Shown piece after piece: positions 17,536 to 27,075 of a stretch of 64,000 bases of DNA (position 1 is the first letter of the stretch; each line of letters begins with the position of its first letter). The DNA lies in NCBI GenBank assembly GCA_002708825.1, contig PAPF01000042.1:1-64000 (forward strand), given 5' to 3'. The notes beneath the pieces are model-generated. The model did not search any database, was not told where the DNA came from, and worked only from the letters and a program-made list of their open reading frames with translations. The position numbers and the translations under genes are program-made. Source of the stretch: Phyllobacteriaceae bacterium. Lineage in GTDB: Bacteria > Pseudomonadota > Alphaproteobacteria > Rhizobiales > Rhizobiaceae.

Positions 17536-19179
17536 TCAGTCCCCGCGCAACCGGGCCAGCGCTTCGACCAGGCCGGCGGTGGAGGAGTCCCGGCCCGCCG
17601 CCGGAGCATCGCCCTTGACCACCGGGAGCAGCGCGGTGGCCAGTTCCTTTCCCAATTCCACGCCCCACTGGTCAAAGGCATTGATGCCGAACAGCGCCGC
17701 CTCGACAAAGACACGATGCTCGTAGAGCGCGATCAGCCGGCCGAGCGCAAAGGGCGTCAACTGTCGGTGCAGTATGGTGACCGAGGGCCGGTTGCCGGGG
17801 AAAGTGCGATGGCGGGCCAGGAATTCCGCCTCTTCACCGTCCAGCCCCTTCGCCTTCGCCTGCTCAAGGGCTTCGGCAAAGGTGCGCCCGCGCATGAGGG
17901 CCTCGGCCTGCGCCAGGCAATTGGCGGCCAGCAGGGGATGGTGTTCGCCGCTGTCACCCTCATGGGGAACGGCGGCGAGGATGAACTCGACGGGAATGAC
18001 ATCCGTGCCCTGGTGGATAAGCTGGAAGAAGGCATGCTGGCCGTTCGTGCCCGGCTCTCCCCACACGACAGGTCCGGTGACACCGTCCACCAGATCGCCC
18101 TCGCGGGTCACGCCCTTGCCGTTGGATTCCATGTCGAGTTGCTGGAGATAGGCCGGCAGGCGCTCAAGGCGCTGGTCATAGGGGATGACGGCACGGGTGG
18201 GCCAGCGGCAGGCGCGGCGGTTCCAGTAGCCGACAAGGCCGAGGATGACCGGCATGTTGGCCTCCAGCGGCGCCGAGCGGAAATGGATATCCATGGTGCG
18301 CGCGCCGGCCAGGAAGGCGCGGAAGTTGTCCGCGCCGATGGCGATCATGACCGGAAGGCCGATGGCGGACCAGACCGAATAACGCCCGCCGACCCAGTCC
18401 CAGAAACCGAAGACGCGGGCTGGTTCAATACCGAAGGCGGCAACCTTGTCGAGCGCGGTCGAGACAGCGGCGAAATGCGCGCCCACAGCCTCCTCGCCGA
18501 GGGCCGTGGCGACCCATTGGCGGGCCGTGGCGGCATTGGTCATGGTCTCGACGGTGGTGAAGGTCTTGGAGGCAATGATGAACAGGGTCGTTTCGGCGTC
18601 AAGACCCTTCAGCGTGTCGGCCATGTGGGCGCCGTCGACATTGGACACATAGTGCAGGCGCGGTCCGTCGTGGTATGGCGCAAGCGCACGGGTGACCATG
18701 ACCGGGCCGAGATCGGAACCGCCAATGCCGATGTTGACGACATCGGTGAACGGCCTGCCCGTGGCGCCGGTGAGCCTGCCGGTGCGGAGCACATCGGCAA
18801 AACCGGCCATGGCATCGAGGACGCCATGAACATCGGCCATCACATCATGGCCACCGGCGGTGTAGCCGTCATCCGGCGCCCCGCGCAGGGCAACATGGAG
18901 GACGGCACGGCCTTCGGTATTGTTGATCGGCTGTCCGGCGAACATGGCATCGCGCAGGGCTTCCAGGCCGGCAGCCCGTGCGGCATCGAACAGGGTCTGC
19001 ATGGCCGGTCCGTCGATCCGGCTTTTTGACCAGTCCAGAAGCAGATCATCGAATGTGAGGCTGAAACGGGCGAACCGGTCCGGATCGGCGGCGAAGGCGT
19101 CGCGCAGGTTCATGGCCGATAGCCGTTCGGCATGGCTGGCCAGCGCCGCGCTGGCTGCGGCAAAGCGGGTTTCGTCCAC
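17536..19179 (-). CDS. pgi: glucose-6-phosphate isomerase
   Basis: 547 residues, the usual length. Interconverts glucose 6-phosphate and fructose 6-phosphate in the cytoplasm. Both family signatures are seen: [19 protein letters not shown] and the loop [20 protein letters not shown], plus the sugar-phosphate motif [10 protein letters not shown] and SKTFTT. The start is GTG at 19179, 9 nt after AGGAG; the nearby ATG is in another frame. It leads a two-gene operon with the HAD phosphatase. A palindromic element shared with the aldolase gene lies 66-79 bp upstream, suggesting joint control of central carbon flow. Confidence 0.95.
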   Translation of the reverse strand: MDETRFAAASAALASHAERLSAMNLRDAFAADPDRFARFSLTFDDLLLDWSKSRIDGPAMQTLFDAARAAGLEALRDAMFAGQPINNTEGRAVLHVALRGAPDDGYTAGGHDVMADVHGVLDAMAGFADVLRTGRLTGATGRPFTDVVNIGIGGSDLGPVMVTRALAPYHDGPRLHYVSNVDGAHMADTLKGLDAETTLFIIASKTFTTVETMTNAATARQWVATALGEEAVGAHFAAVSTALDKVAAFGIEPARVFGFWDWVGGRYSVWSAIGLPVMIAIGADNFRAFLAGARTMDIHFRSAPLEANMPVILGLVGYWNRRACRWPTRAVIPYDQRLERLPAYLQQLDMESNGKGVTREGDLVDGVTGPVVWGEPGTNGQHAFFQLIHQGTDVIPVEFILAAVPHEGDSGEHHPLLAANCLAQAEALMRGRTFAEALEQAKAKGLDGEEAEFLARHRTFPGNRPSVTILHRQLTPFALGRLIALYEHRVFVEAALFGINAFDQWGVELGKELATALLPVVKGDAPAAGRDSSTAGLVEALARLRGD

Positions 19180-19244
19180 GGTTCATGTCTCCTGATCAGC
19201 CGCCGGTCCGGGCCCAAGGTCACGGCCGGCACCATACCATTTTC

Positions 19245-19258
19245 TTAAACCGATTGAA
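19245..19258. promoter_or_regulatory. palindrome TTAAACCGATTGAA upstream of pgi, LacI-type candidate operator
   Basis: The surrounding 20 bp, TTCTTAAACCGATTGAAGTC, match TTCTTAAAACGATTGAATTC upstream of the aldolase gene at 18 of 20 positions. The core has pattern TTnAAnCGnTTnAA with a central CG, as in LacI-family operators. PckR of rhizobia, a LacI-type regulator of glycolysis and gluconeogenesis genes, is a candidate (inference). Confidence 0.5.
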
Positions 19259-19363
19259 GTCGTTCCTTGAACCAAAGGCAGGGGCGGACTTTGGTGCCAT
19301 GGACAAGCGCGCCGGCATGGCTTAGCTCGAATGCAGCTTATCTCGAACGGGAGGAAATTGGCC

Positions 19364-19816
19364 ATGGCCGTCGAACTGGAAGGGCAGGAGCGCATTGCCG
19401 CGCCGGTGCAGACCGTGTGGGAAGCGCTCAACGATCCCGACATCCTGCGTGAGTGCATTCCGGGATGCGAGTCGCTCGACAAGAAATCCGAAACGGAGAT
19501 GGAAGCGGTTGTCGCGCTCAAGATCGGGCCGATCAAGGCGCGGTTCAACGGCGAGGTCGAACTCGTCAACCTCCAGCCGCCCCACTCCTACACCATCCAG
19601 GGCGAGGGCAAGGGCGGCATCGCCGGCTTCGCCAAGGGCGGCGCCGACGTCAAGCTGGAAGAGGATGGCGAAGGCGGCACGCTGCTTTCCTATGTGGCCA
19701 AGGCCGATGTGGGCGGCAAGATCGCCCAGATGGGAAGCCGGCTGATCGTCTCGACCACCAAGAAGCTGGCAGGCCAGTTCTTCTCCAACCTCAACGAGAG
19801 GATCACGGCGGGATAA
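19364..19816 (+). CDS. coxG: CoxG / SRPBCC-family protein (CO dehydrogenase subunit G)
   Basis: 150 residues, a single SRPBCC hydrophobic-cavity domain. Typical CoxG features: VELEGQERIAAPVQTVWEAL, the conserved LRECIPGCESL, KIGPIKARFNGEV and GEGKGGIAGFAKGGADV. The start ATG follows GGGAGGAAATTGGCC. CoxG proteins assist CO dehydrogenase-type enzymes and are thought to carry quinones or help membrane association. No coxL or coxS is present here; the only related gene is the orphan coxM-like one at 10986. It lacks the C-terminal tail that some CoxG proteins have. It faces the PaaG-like gene with only 28 bp between them. Confidence 0.85.
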   Translation: MAVELEGQERIAAPVQTVWEALNDPDILRECIPGCESLDKKSETEMEAVVALKIGPIKARFNGEVELVNLQPPHSYTIQGEGKGGIAGFAKGGADVKLEEDGEGGTLLSYVAKADVGGKIAQMGSRLIVSTTKKLAGQFFSNLNERITAG

Positions 19817-19844
19817 CGCCCGCCGCTGCCCGCCTTGACGCCCT

Positions 19845-20636
19845 TCAGCGCCCGGAAAAATTCGCCGGGCGCTTCTGGAGGAAAGCCTCCACGCCTTCGC
19901 GGTAATCGCCGGCGCGGCCTGCCTCGCGCTGATATTCGCGTTCCAGGTCAAGTTGCTCGTCGAGCGAATTGGTCGCGGCCGCCTGGATCGCCTGCTTCGT
20001 GAGAGCAAGCGCTCGGGTCGGTCCGGCGGCCAGGCTCGCGCACAATGCGTTAGCCTCGTCCATCAGCGCGGCATCGTCGACGGCCTTCCAGATCAGGCCC
20101 CACTCGGCCGCCTTCTCCGCCGGCAATGGCTCGGCTGTCAGCGACAGCGCCTTTGCGCGCGGCTCGCCGAGAAAATGGGTGAGCCAGAACGTGCCGCCGG
20201 AATCGGGCACAAGGGCGATCTTCGCGAAAGCCTGGATGAAGCGGGCCGATTTCGCGGCCAGCACGATATCGCAGGCCAGCGCGATGTTCGCGCCGGCACC
20301 GGCGGCCACGCCGTTGACCGCGCAGACGACCGGCATGTCCAGCGCCCTGATCTGGCGGACCAGCGGATTGTAGTACGCCTCGATTGCGGCTCCGAGGTCC
20401 GGATCGTCGCCCAACACGTCGGAATCGCGGTCGGAGAGATCCTGGCCGGCGCAGAACCCGCGCCCGGCGCCCGTGAGCAGGACCGCCCGGCATGCGGCAT
20501 CGGCCTGGCACTCGGAGAGCGCCGATTTGAGCTGCTCGTGCTGTGCGACATTGAACGCGTTCAGCTTGTCCGGCCGGTTCAGCGTGATGACCGTGTAGCC
20601 ATCCTTCCGCTCGCTGAGCACACATTGCTCCGCCAT
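19845..20636 (-). CDS. paaG: enoyl-CoA hydratase/isomerase, PaaG-like
   Basis: 263 residues of the crotonase fold. The oxyanion-hole blocks are visible: GAGRGFCAGQDLSDR near residue 60 and NGVAAGAGANIALACD near 108. The motif LVPDSGGTFWLTHFLGE carries Asp rather than two Glu, as in PaaG (ring 1,2-epoxyphenylacetyl-CoA isomerase) and related isomerases. PaaG acts in aerobic phenylacetate breakdown, but no other paa genes are near, so a beta-oxidation isomerase role is also possible. The start follows GGGAGGAATTC. It has a separate upstream region and is not part of the surface operon behind it. Confidence 0.8.
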   Translation of the reverse strand: MAEQCVLSERKDGYTVITLNRPDKLNAFNVAQHEQLKSALSECQADAACRAVLLTGAGRGFCAGQDLSDRDSDVLGDDPDLGAAIEAYYNPLVRQIRALDMPVVCAVNGVAAGAGANIALACDIVLAAKSARFIQAFAKIALVPDSGGTFWLTHFLGEPRAKALSLTAEPLPAEKAAEWGLIWKAVDDAALMDEANALCASLAAGPTRALALTKQAIQAAATNSLDEQLDLEREYQREAGRAGDYREGVEAFLQKRPANFSGR

Positions 20637-20740
20637 GAATTCCTCCCTCGGGATCGTGCTGTTGTCACGGAACCGGACAAACCGTTACGGGACCGGCGCG
20701 TATTGCGCCGATCTCGTCACACGAACCGGGCAAGGTCAAG

Positions 20741-23700
20741 TCAGAACTTGCCGATCATGTTGACGAAGGCACCCTGATCGTCGAGCGTGAGGTCGCGCAG
20801 GTCGTCGGAGAAGCGCCCGAAGTTGTAGCCGACGCCCAGCTTGAAATTGTCACCCACATGCCGGTAGGCGGCGGCGAGGAAGCCGTAATCCGTGGTTCCA
20901 GATCCGGGCAGGTGCAAGGCGCGTCCCTCGAACAGGATGTCCCACTTCTTCACGACATGGATGTCGGCGCGCAGGATGCCGAGATGGGCATCCGCGTTCG
21001 ACCAGATCTTCGTCACGCGATCCTGGCTGCGGCCGAGACGCATGCCGTATTTCGCCCCCACGGTGAGCCATCGATTGATGTCGTAATTGCCATCGGCGGA
21101 CAGGATGTGGCTCTGCTGGGCGGGACCCGCCAGGTCGCCAGCGGCGTTCACCTGTGACGGGCCGGGCAGGTCGTGAAGGAAGGTGTACTTGAACAGCATG
21201 TTGAAGCGGTCATTGTCGACCGGCCGGTAGGCGGCGGCAATGGAGGCTTCGGCATATTCGCCGTCGCGGATGCTCGATCCCGGCGCGTTGGAGAACAGGA
21301 CATCCGCACCGGCCTGCAGGGTCAAGGCCTCGTCCGGCTTCCAGGCGACCTTGACACCCCCGCCCCAGGTATCAGCGTCGCGTGTACCGTCGGTGGAGCG
21401 TTCGCGGCGGTACTCGCCGCGCATGCGTGCGGTGAGTCCGTCCTCGTCATTGCGATAGGTCGCGGCAGCGGACACGGCGAAACGGTCGAAGTCGGCTGCC
21501 TTGGCGCCGTTGACGATGCGGTCGTCACGGATCTGGCCGCTTTCGAAGCCGCCGGTCAGGGTCCAGGCTGTCGTCGGCTGGTATGTCACCCCGTAGGTCT
21601 GGGCCAGCGACCTGTTGCTGCCGAAAAGGTCGAGGTTCGATTCGGTGAAGACCGAGAGTTCATCGGACAGCTTGCGGCGCATGCCCGCGACAATGGTGCC
21701 CTGGTCCGTGCCTTGCAGGATCGAGCCGCTCTCGCTCCAGGACCGGTCCGGGTCCAGGCGGTATCCGACATAATAGCGCGTATCGGCATCGGGATCGTAA
21801 CCGATGGTGCCGAGCGCACCCCATCCCGTCGTGCCATAGGATGCCTCGCCCGTCAGCGTAATCCGGTCGGACAACCGCCAGGATGCGCCCAGGCCGGCAC
21901 GGTCATTGGCACGGATGGAACCCTGGCGCAGCAGCGTGGCCTGTCCGAAGCCGTAAACGGTCAGATCGTCGCTGAAGGCCCGTTCGACGCGAAGCCCTGC
22001 CACCAGGCGTTCGCCGTTGTATCCCCTGGCGGTCACGCCCGGATTGGCCATTTCGGTGTAGGCGAGGCCCAACGCCACCTTCCAGCCTTCGTCCGGCCGG
22101 ATTGTCACCGTGGCCTGGCCCTCGCGCTCCCGCCTTCCATTGGCATCCGCGCGTTCATCATAGCGGGCGCCGACGGAAAGCCTGTCGGTCAGCGTCACGT
22201 CCGCATGGGCGCCCCATATCCGCTCGTCTACACTGGTATTGTAGCTCAGCGTCTGGAAACCGCCCTGACGTGCCTCGTAATAGCCGCCGAGCGTTCCGCG
22301 AAGCCTGCCATCCGTGAGTTCCTCAAGCGCGGCCTGGCCCTTCACCCGCCATGCCAGCGCAGTGACATTGCGATTGCCTGCCGCCGTTTCGTCAGACGAG
22401 GTCAGGCCGCCATCGGTGGACACGGTGGAACCGAAGCCCGGACCGCGGGAGGTCGCGATTTCGGCTTCCAGCCAGGTCCGGTCGGACTTGCGCAGCAGGA
22501 TGTCCGCGCCCGCGGCCTGCTGGTCGGCAAGTCCTGTGGTCTCGCTCATTCCGGTCGCACCGATGCGGACATGCTCGCCCAGCCACCGCTCCGCACGGCC
22601 GCCATAGGCATAGCCGTCAAGGTCTGCCGATGCCGGCGTGTATTCATAGGTCACGACCAGCCAGACATTGTCCCCGCCATTGGCCGATGCGCGTACCGGA
22701 TCGGCGGTGCCGGTGATCGAGGGCAGCGGCCGGCGCAGGATCAGCACGCCCTGGATGTAGTCGATGTCGTAGTCCTTGCCCTCGACTAGGCGCTTGCGTT
22801 CCCGCACCACGCCCGTCACCGGATCGCGGACCTCCGCGGTCACCGACTCCGAGCCGGTGGTGATGTCCTGGCGCTTCAGGAAAAAGGACGAACCGCCGGT
22901 GCCGCGCAATTCCTCGCGCTGCGGCAGGGTACCGGGTTGGGCGGCGTAGACCATGATGTCGGTCTTGCGCTCGCCGAATGCCGTGGTGTCTTCGGAGCGG
23001 TAATGCGCCTGGGCGCCATAAAGGGCGCGGCTGTTGGCCAGAAATGTCGTGTGCCCGATCGAGGTGCGGTAGTTGCCCCACATGACATGGCTGTCGCCGC
23101 GTTCGAGCCGGACATAGAACTTGCCCTGGGTTGGCGCGTCTTCCGTATAGGTGGAACCATCGCCATAGACGGGATAGTAGTCGTCCGGATCGAGCCTTCG
23201 GAGGACGGAGCGCGCATCCTTCTCGTCCAGCCCCTTGAACAGGGTGGAGAGCTTCCCTTCCCCGGTGTCGGCGGCCGCGGTCAGCAGATAGTCGCCCCTG
23301 ATCTTGCCCTTCAGGTAGAATGCCAGGCGTCCGCGCGTATAGATCTTGTCGAATTCGCCATCCCTGACCGACTCGATCCCGGCATCGCCAAAGCGGCGTC
23401 CCACGGTCAGGTCCGCAAGGCCGACGTAGAACCAGTCACTTGAAGGAATGGACACATCGCGTTCGATGAAGACCGACTTGCCATCGGCGCGTGGCACTTC
23501 CACCGAGACCGTCTGCTCGCCCGCAGGAACGATCCGCTGCACGACAAAACGGCCGTCAGCGTCCACCGGCACACGCTCGCCCATCACCGCCACGGCGCTT
23601 TTTGACGGCGCATTCTCTCCACTCACGGTGATCGCGCCACCATGGACCCGGATATTGCGCCGCGCGGTACGATCTTCGCCCATCCCGGGCGCAGACGCCT

Positions 23701-24250
23701 CCTTCGCTTCCGCGCTCGTGTCACGGCTGGTCCGGCTCAGGACAAGCGGCTCCGTTTCATCAAAACGCCCCGCCCTGTCATGGACGCGGAGCACGTATTC
23801 GTAGCGACCCGGCCCGGCATCGGGCATGACCCAACCGGCGGTATCATTGGGCGCCACGGGAATGGTCGCCGCGCGCTCGCGGCGTCCTGCGTCATCGATC
23901 CCCGTGATGATGATTTCGCCACGCCCGATGAAGGCGGGATAATTGGCGGTGGCGAGGAAGCGGACCGTCTCGCCGGCCTGAAAAGAACTGCGGACCGGCT
24001 GCGTGGAGACATTGAGGCGCGGTTCGACCGAAAGCCCGTCGAAGGTGACCTTCACATCCACGGCGCGCGCGGCATCGGCCGATGCCGTCCGCCCCGACTT
24101 CGCCATGGTGCCGCTGCCGCCGACCGTGATGACGAAGGGATCATCCTCCGCCAGCACGGGCAGCGCCGCCGACGATATCATGAGGCTTACCGCTGCCAGT
24201 AACGACAGCGACCTTCGGGAGAGCCCCCGCTCCCGAGCATACACATCCAT
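20741..24250 (-). CDS. large outer-membrane beta-barrel protein with N-terminal Ig-like domains
   Basis: 1169 residues, last gene of the surface operon. Signal peptide about 1-34, ending LPVLA-EDD. Residues about 60-270 form beta-rich Ig-like segments (SVEPRLNVSTQPVRSSFQAG, GRFVVQRIVPAGEQTVSVEV). From about 290 to the end come alternating amphipathic strands rich in aromatic residues (YVGYRLDPDRSW, LTGGFESGQIRDD), and the last residue is Phe (MIGKF), the classic signal for outer-membrane barrel assembly. No TonB box or plug is evident. It is likely the outer-membrane port or anchor of the proteins encoded upstream. Start ATG at 24250 has only a weak ribosome site; 92 bp separate it from the upstream gene. 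Confidence 0.75.
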   Translation of the reverse strand: MDVYARERGLSRRSLSLLAAVSLMISSAALPVLAEDDPFVITVGGSGTMAKSGRTASADAARAVDVKVTFDGLSVEPRLNVSTQPVRSSFQAGETVRFLATANYPAFIGRGEIIITGIDDAGRRERAATIPVAPNDTAGWVMPDAGPGRYEYVLRVHDRAGRFDETEPLVLSRTSRDTSAEAKEASAPGMGEDRTARRNIRVHGGAITVSGENAPSKSAVAVMGERVPVDADGRFVVQRIVPAGEQTVSVEVPRADGKSVFIERDVSIPSSDWFYVGLADLTVGRRFGDAGIESVRDGEFDKIYTRGRLAFYLKGKIRGDYLLTAAADTGEGKLSTLFKGLDEKDARSVLRRLDPDDYYPVYGDGSTYTEDAPTQGKFYVRLERGDSHVMWGNYRTSIGHTTFLANSRALYGAQAHYRSEDTTAFGERKTDIMVYAAQPGTLPQREELRGTGGSSFFLKRQDITTGSESVTAEVRDPVTGVVRERKRLVEGKDYDIDYIQGVLILRRPLPSITGTADPVRASANGGDNVWLVVTYEYTPASADLDGYAYGGRAERWLGEHVRIGATGMSETTGLADQQAAGADILLRKSDRTWLEAEIATSRGPGFGSTVSTDGGLTSSDETAAGNRNVTALAWRVKGQAALEELTDGRLRGTLGGYYEARQGGFQTLSYNTSVDERIWGAHADVTLTDRLSVGARYDERADANGRREREGQATVTIRPDEGWKVALGLAYTEMANPGVTARGYNGERLVAGLRVERAFSDDLTVYGFGQATLLRQGSIRANDRAGLGASWRLSDRITLTGEASYGTTGWGALGTIGYDPDADTRYYVGYRLDPDRSWSESGSILQGTDQGTIVAGMRRKLSDELSVFTESNLDLFGSNRSLAQTYGVTYQPTTAWTLTGGFESGQIRDDRIVNGAKAADFDRFAVSAAATYRNDEDGLTARMRGEYRRERSTDGTRDADTWGGGVKVAWKPDEALTLQAGADVLFSNAPGSSIRDGEYAEASIAAAYRPVDNDRFNMLFKYTFLHDLPGPSQVNAAGDLAGPAQQSHILSADGNYDINRWLTVGAKYGMRLGRSQDRVTKIWSNADAHLGILRADIHVVKKWDILFEGRALHLPGSGTTDYGFLAAAYRHVGDNFKLGVGYNFGRFSDDLRDLTLDDQGAFVNMIGKF

Positions 24251-24342
24251 CTTGCGACCCGCACACTGGTCATTTGTTCACGATCCTAAACCGGCAGGGT
24301 TAAATCACCGTTAAGGAGTTCATTTCCGGTCGTTTTGCCGGT

Positions 24343-27009
24343 TCAGTTCCCTTCCCGGCGAATGTCGATGTCCAATTCATAAGGCGCGCCCGCCTTCCGC
24401 CAGCGTTCCTGGATATCCGACTGGAGCGCTTTCATCCGGGCGCTTGCCAGCGCCCTTTCTTCCGACGTCCGGTAGACGATCGTCAGGTAGGAATACTCGC
24501 CCTTGAGGATAGCGATCAGTCTTTCAAGGCCGGCCTGCCAGCGCGGCGCAAGGCGTTCGCTGCCGGCAAGGAAAGCCTCATCATTCAGATCGAGCCCGAT
24601 CGGACGGCCGGCCGCTGCGCCGAAATTCATCTCCACCATCTTGCCGGGCGTCAGCCGGACGACACGCGGATTCTCCGTCGTCAGCCGGTATCCGGCCGGC
24701 AGTGTCCGCTCGTCGAGCTTGAGGATGAAGTTCGACCCGATGTCCTGATCCGGCATGTCCGCGCATGGTACATGGAAACGTCCGTGCCGGTCCGTGGTGA
24801 TAAGGCCGCCACGCACAGTGGCCAGCCGCACGCCCGCGAGGCCCTTCTCCCCGGCATCCTGGTAGCCGTTGCCGTTTGTATCGGCAAAGACCTTGCCTAT
24901 GACGTCGGAACAATCGAAGACCGGCTCGGCAGTGAGTTCCACGGCGGCCGTCGCCGTTGGCGCCAACGGCACTCCGCCGGGATCGCTGACGTCGGCGCGA
25001 TTCACATAAGTGCCGGGACCGGCCGAAGCCAGGGACTGCAGGGTCAGCGTCACCTCGATGGTTGCGTCCGGACCGAGCGGGAGCAATCCGAAATCGATCC
25101 GCGCGGCAGTCACGGCCGGCGATGCGGGCGATCCGTTCACCGTTGCCGAATTGGCGACATAGGCGAAGCCCGGCGGCGTCCTGTCCACGATGCGGACCTG
25201 GCCGGCATCGTCCGAAGACCGGTTTGCCACACGGATCGTGTAGGTTACCCGCTCTCCCCGGCGGAGCGTCGGCTGACCTGCGACCTTGGTGATCGAAATG
25301 TTGCCTGTCACCGCGAAGGGATCAAGCGGTATGTGGTTGTGGATGACGTTACGATCGCCGGGCTCCAGCAGGAAAGCCAGGATGTAGGGCAGTGTCGCCG
25401 CGCCGGCCGGTGGCACGGCCTGCGCCGCCGGCTCGCAGGTGCCGCCCGGTGTCGCGTCGAAAACGCATGCGGTCACATCCAGCGGACCGGGAAGGGGCGG
25501 ATGCGTGGCTGACGGAGCAGATGCGTAGCCGGCCGGTGCACGGACGGTGATGCGGTATTCCGCCTCGGTGGCCGGACAGAGCGCATCGCGGCCCGGAAAG
25601 ATGTCGAACCGGTAGGCGCCATCCGGCCCCGTCGTGGTGTCCTGTTGTGCCGGATCGACGAAACATGCCAATGGCAATGGCGTTCCCGCGGCATTCGTCA
25701 TGGTGACAAGGGCGCCGGCAACCGGCGCGCCGCTGACGGAATCATACACCACGCCGGAGGGATCAATCGGCATGTTCTGGTCAATGATATTGCTGCCGGG
25801 CGCCACGTTCAATTCATCCATGCCGCCCACGATCTTGCCGCCAGGGTCACGGAACACGAGCGAATAGCCGTCGGCCGGAAGGACACCCGTCATTTGGTAC
25901 GAACCGTCCTGCTCCGTCTTCACCGACATGATCACCTTGCCGGACGCATCCACAAGATCAACCGTATAGCCTGAAAGCGCAGTGTCCTTTTGCGGATCGA
26001 AGCGGCCATCGCCATCCACATCCCGATAGACATAACCGGTGACAGTGGCCCTGCTCACGCCGATTTCGGCGCTGTCGGAGACCGGACCGAGGACCGCGCC
26101 GGAGGGCGTGCGGGCGGTGACCTCCACCGTATCGGTCACGCTTCCGCTGTCCATGTTTTCCTGCGTGACGACATGCGTCGCCGTACAGGTCTCTTCAGCC
26201 CCCGGCACCATGGCAGGAACCGGTATTCCGGAAGCACAGACAAGCGACTGCGCGGCCGAATCGACCGGTGTCACCGATTCCAGTGTCTGGTTCCCTGTAT
26301 TGGTGATCCTGATCGCGAATTCGACCGTATCGCCGACCGCCGTGTACTCGGCCGTCTTTCCGGTCTTTTCCACGACCATGGCGGGCTCACCCGCGATCGC
26401 GATCACCGTCGGGTCGTTCGCAGGATCGCCATCGCCATTGCCATCGCTCGCGCCATCATCGTCATCCGACCCAGCGGAGAAACTGTCACTTCGGTCCGGC
26501 AGGTAGGCTACCGCCTTGGCCCTGTTCGAGAGCGATCCCCTGTCTATGTCCGCCTGGGTGAGAGTGTATCGCGCGACCACTGACGTATCGGATGCACCCG
26601 GTGCAAGACTGGCAACAGGACTGCCTGTTACCTCGATCCCGTCCAGCGGGTCATCGATCGCGATATCGATGAGCGTCACGTTGCCGGTATTCCGCAGGAC
26701 AAAGGCGTAGGTGACGACATCGCCGGCATCGAGCCGGCCGTCGCCGCCATCATCCACTGTTGCCATCTTCTTCAGCGCCAGCCCCGGACGTGGCGCAACA
26801 AGCTGGACATCGACCGTCGACGTCTCGCTTGCCACCGGCGAACCGCCGGGCAACTGGCCGGAGGCCTGGGCCGTGTTGGACATGGCTGCCATGACCGGAT
26901 TCGTCGATGCCGGGCCAAATGCCAGGAGGCATGCCAGAAGAGTCCTGGACGCAAGACGCCGGAAGGCCCGGTATTTATTTCGCATCGATCTGGCCACGTG
27001 GTCTGCCAT
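24343..27009 (-). CDS. DUF11/SdrD-B surface protein with OmpA-like C-terminus (proposed base subunit)
   Basis: 888 residues from ATG 27009; an ATG at 26985 giving a shorter signal peptide is equally good, and no strong ribosome site separates them. Just after the signal peptide the chain begins SNTAQASGQLPGGSPVAS, which is the closing strand pair of a DUF11 domain without its body. Then come two DUF11 domains (PGLALKKMATVDDGGDG; PAMVVEKTGKTAEY), an SdrD-B-like stalk (GYVYRDVDGDGRFD), another DUF11-like domain (ISITKVAGQPTLRRGERV) and KVFADTNGNGYQDAGEKGL. The last 80 residues resemble a degenerate OmpA-like peptidoglycan-binding domain (SEERALASARMKALQSDI). I infer a periplasm- or wall-anchored base that accepts the preceding subunit. 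Confidence 0.75.
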   Translation of the reverse strand: MADHVARSMRNKYRAFRRLASRTLLACLLAFGPASTNPVMAAMSNTAQASGQLPGGSPVASETSTVDVQLVAPRPGLALKKMATVDDGGDGRLDAGDVVTYAFVLRNTGNVTLIDIAIDDPLDGIEVTGSPVASLAPGASDTSVVARYTLTQADIDRGSLSNRAKAVAYLPDRSDSFSAGSDDDDGASDGNGDGDPANDPTVIAIAGEPAMVVEKTGKTAEYTAVGDTVEFAIRITNTGNQTLESVTPVDSAAQSLVCASGIPVPAMVPGAEETCTATHVVTQENMDSGSVTDTVEVTARTPSGAVLGPVSDSAEIGVSRATVTGYVYRDVDGDGRFDPQKDTALSGYTVDLVDASGKVIMSVKTEQDGSYQMTGVLPADGYSLVFRDPGGKIVGGMDELNVAPGSNIIDQNMPIDPSGVVYDSVSGAPVAGALVTMTNAAGTPLPLACFVDPAQQDTTTGPDGAYRFDIFPGRDALCPATEAEYRITVRAPAGYASAPSATHPPLPGPLDVTACVFDATPGGTCEPAAQAVPPAGAATLPYILAFLLEPGDRNVIHNHIPLDPFAVTGNISITKVAGQPTLRRGERVTYTIRVANRSSDDAGQVRIVDRTPPGFAYVANSATVNGSPASPAVTAARIDFGLLPLGPDATIEVTLTLQSLASAGPGTYVNRADVSDPGGVPLAPTATAAVELTAEPVFDCSDVIGKVFADTNGNGYQDAGEKGLAGVRLATVRGGLITTDRHGRFHVPCADMPDQDIGSNFILKLDERTLPAGYRLTTENPRVVRLTPGKMVEMNFGAAAGRPIGLDLNDEAFLAGSERLAPRWQAGLERLIAILKGEYSYLTIVYRTSEERALASARMKALQSDIQERWRKAGAPYELDIDIRREGN

Positions 27010-27038
27010 GGAAAATGGGCTTGCAGAGCCGGAGAACA

Positions 27039-27063
27039 CCGGAGCGGCGCGGAGCCGCTCCGG
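27039..27063 (-). promoter_or_regulatory. intercistronic stem-loop in surface operon
   Basis: Perfect 10-bp stem (CCGGAGCGGC/GCCGCTCCGG) with a 5-nt loop between the short DUF11 gene and the next gene. It lacks a T run, so it is more likely an mRNA-stabilising or attenuating hairpin that lowers downstream expression than a full terminator. Confidence 0.6.
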
Positions 27064-27075
27064 CAGGTTTCAGGT

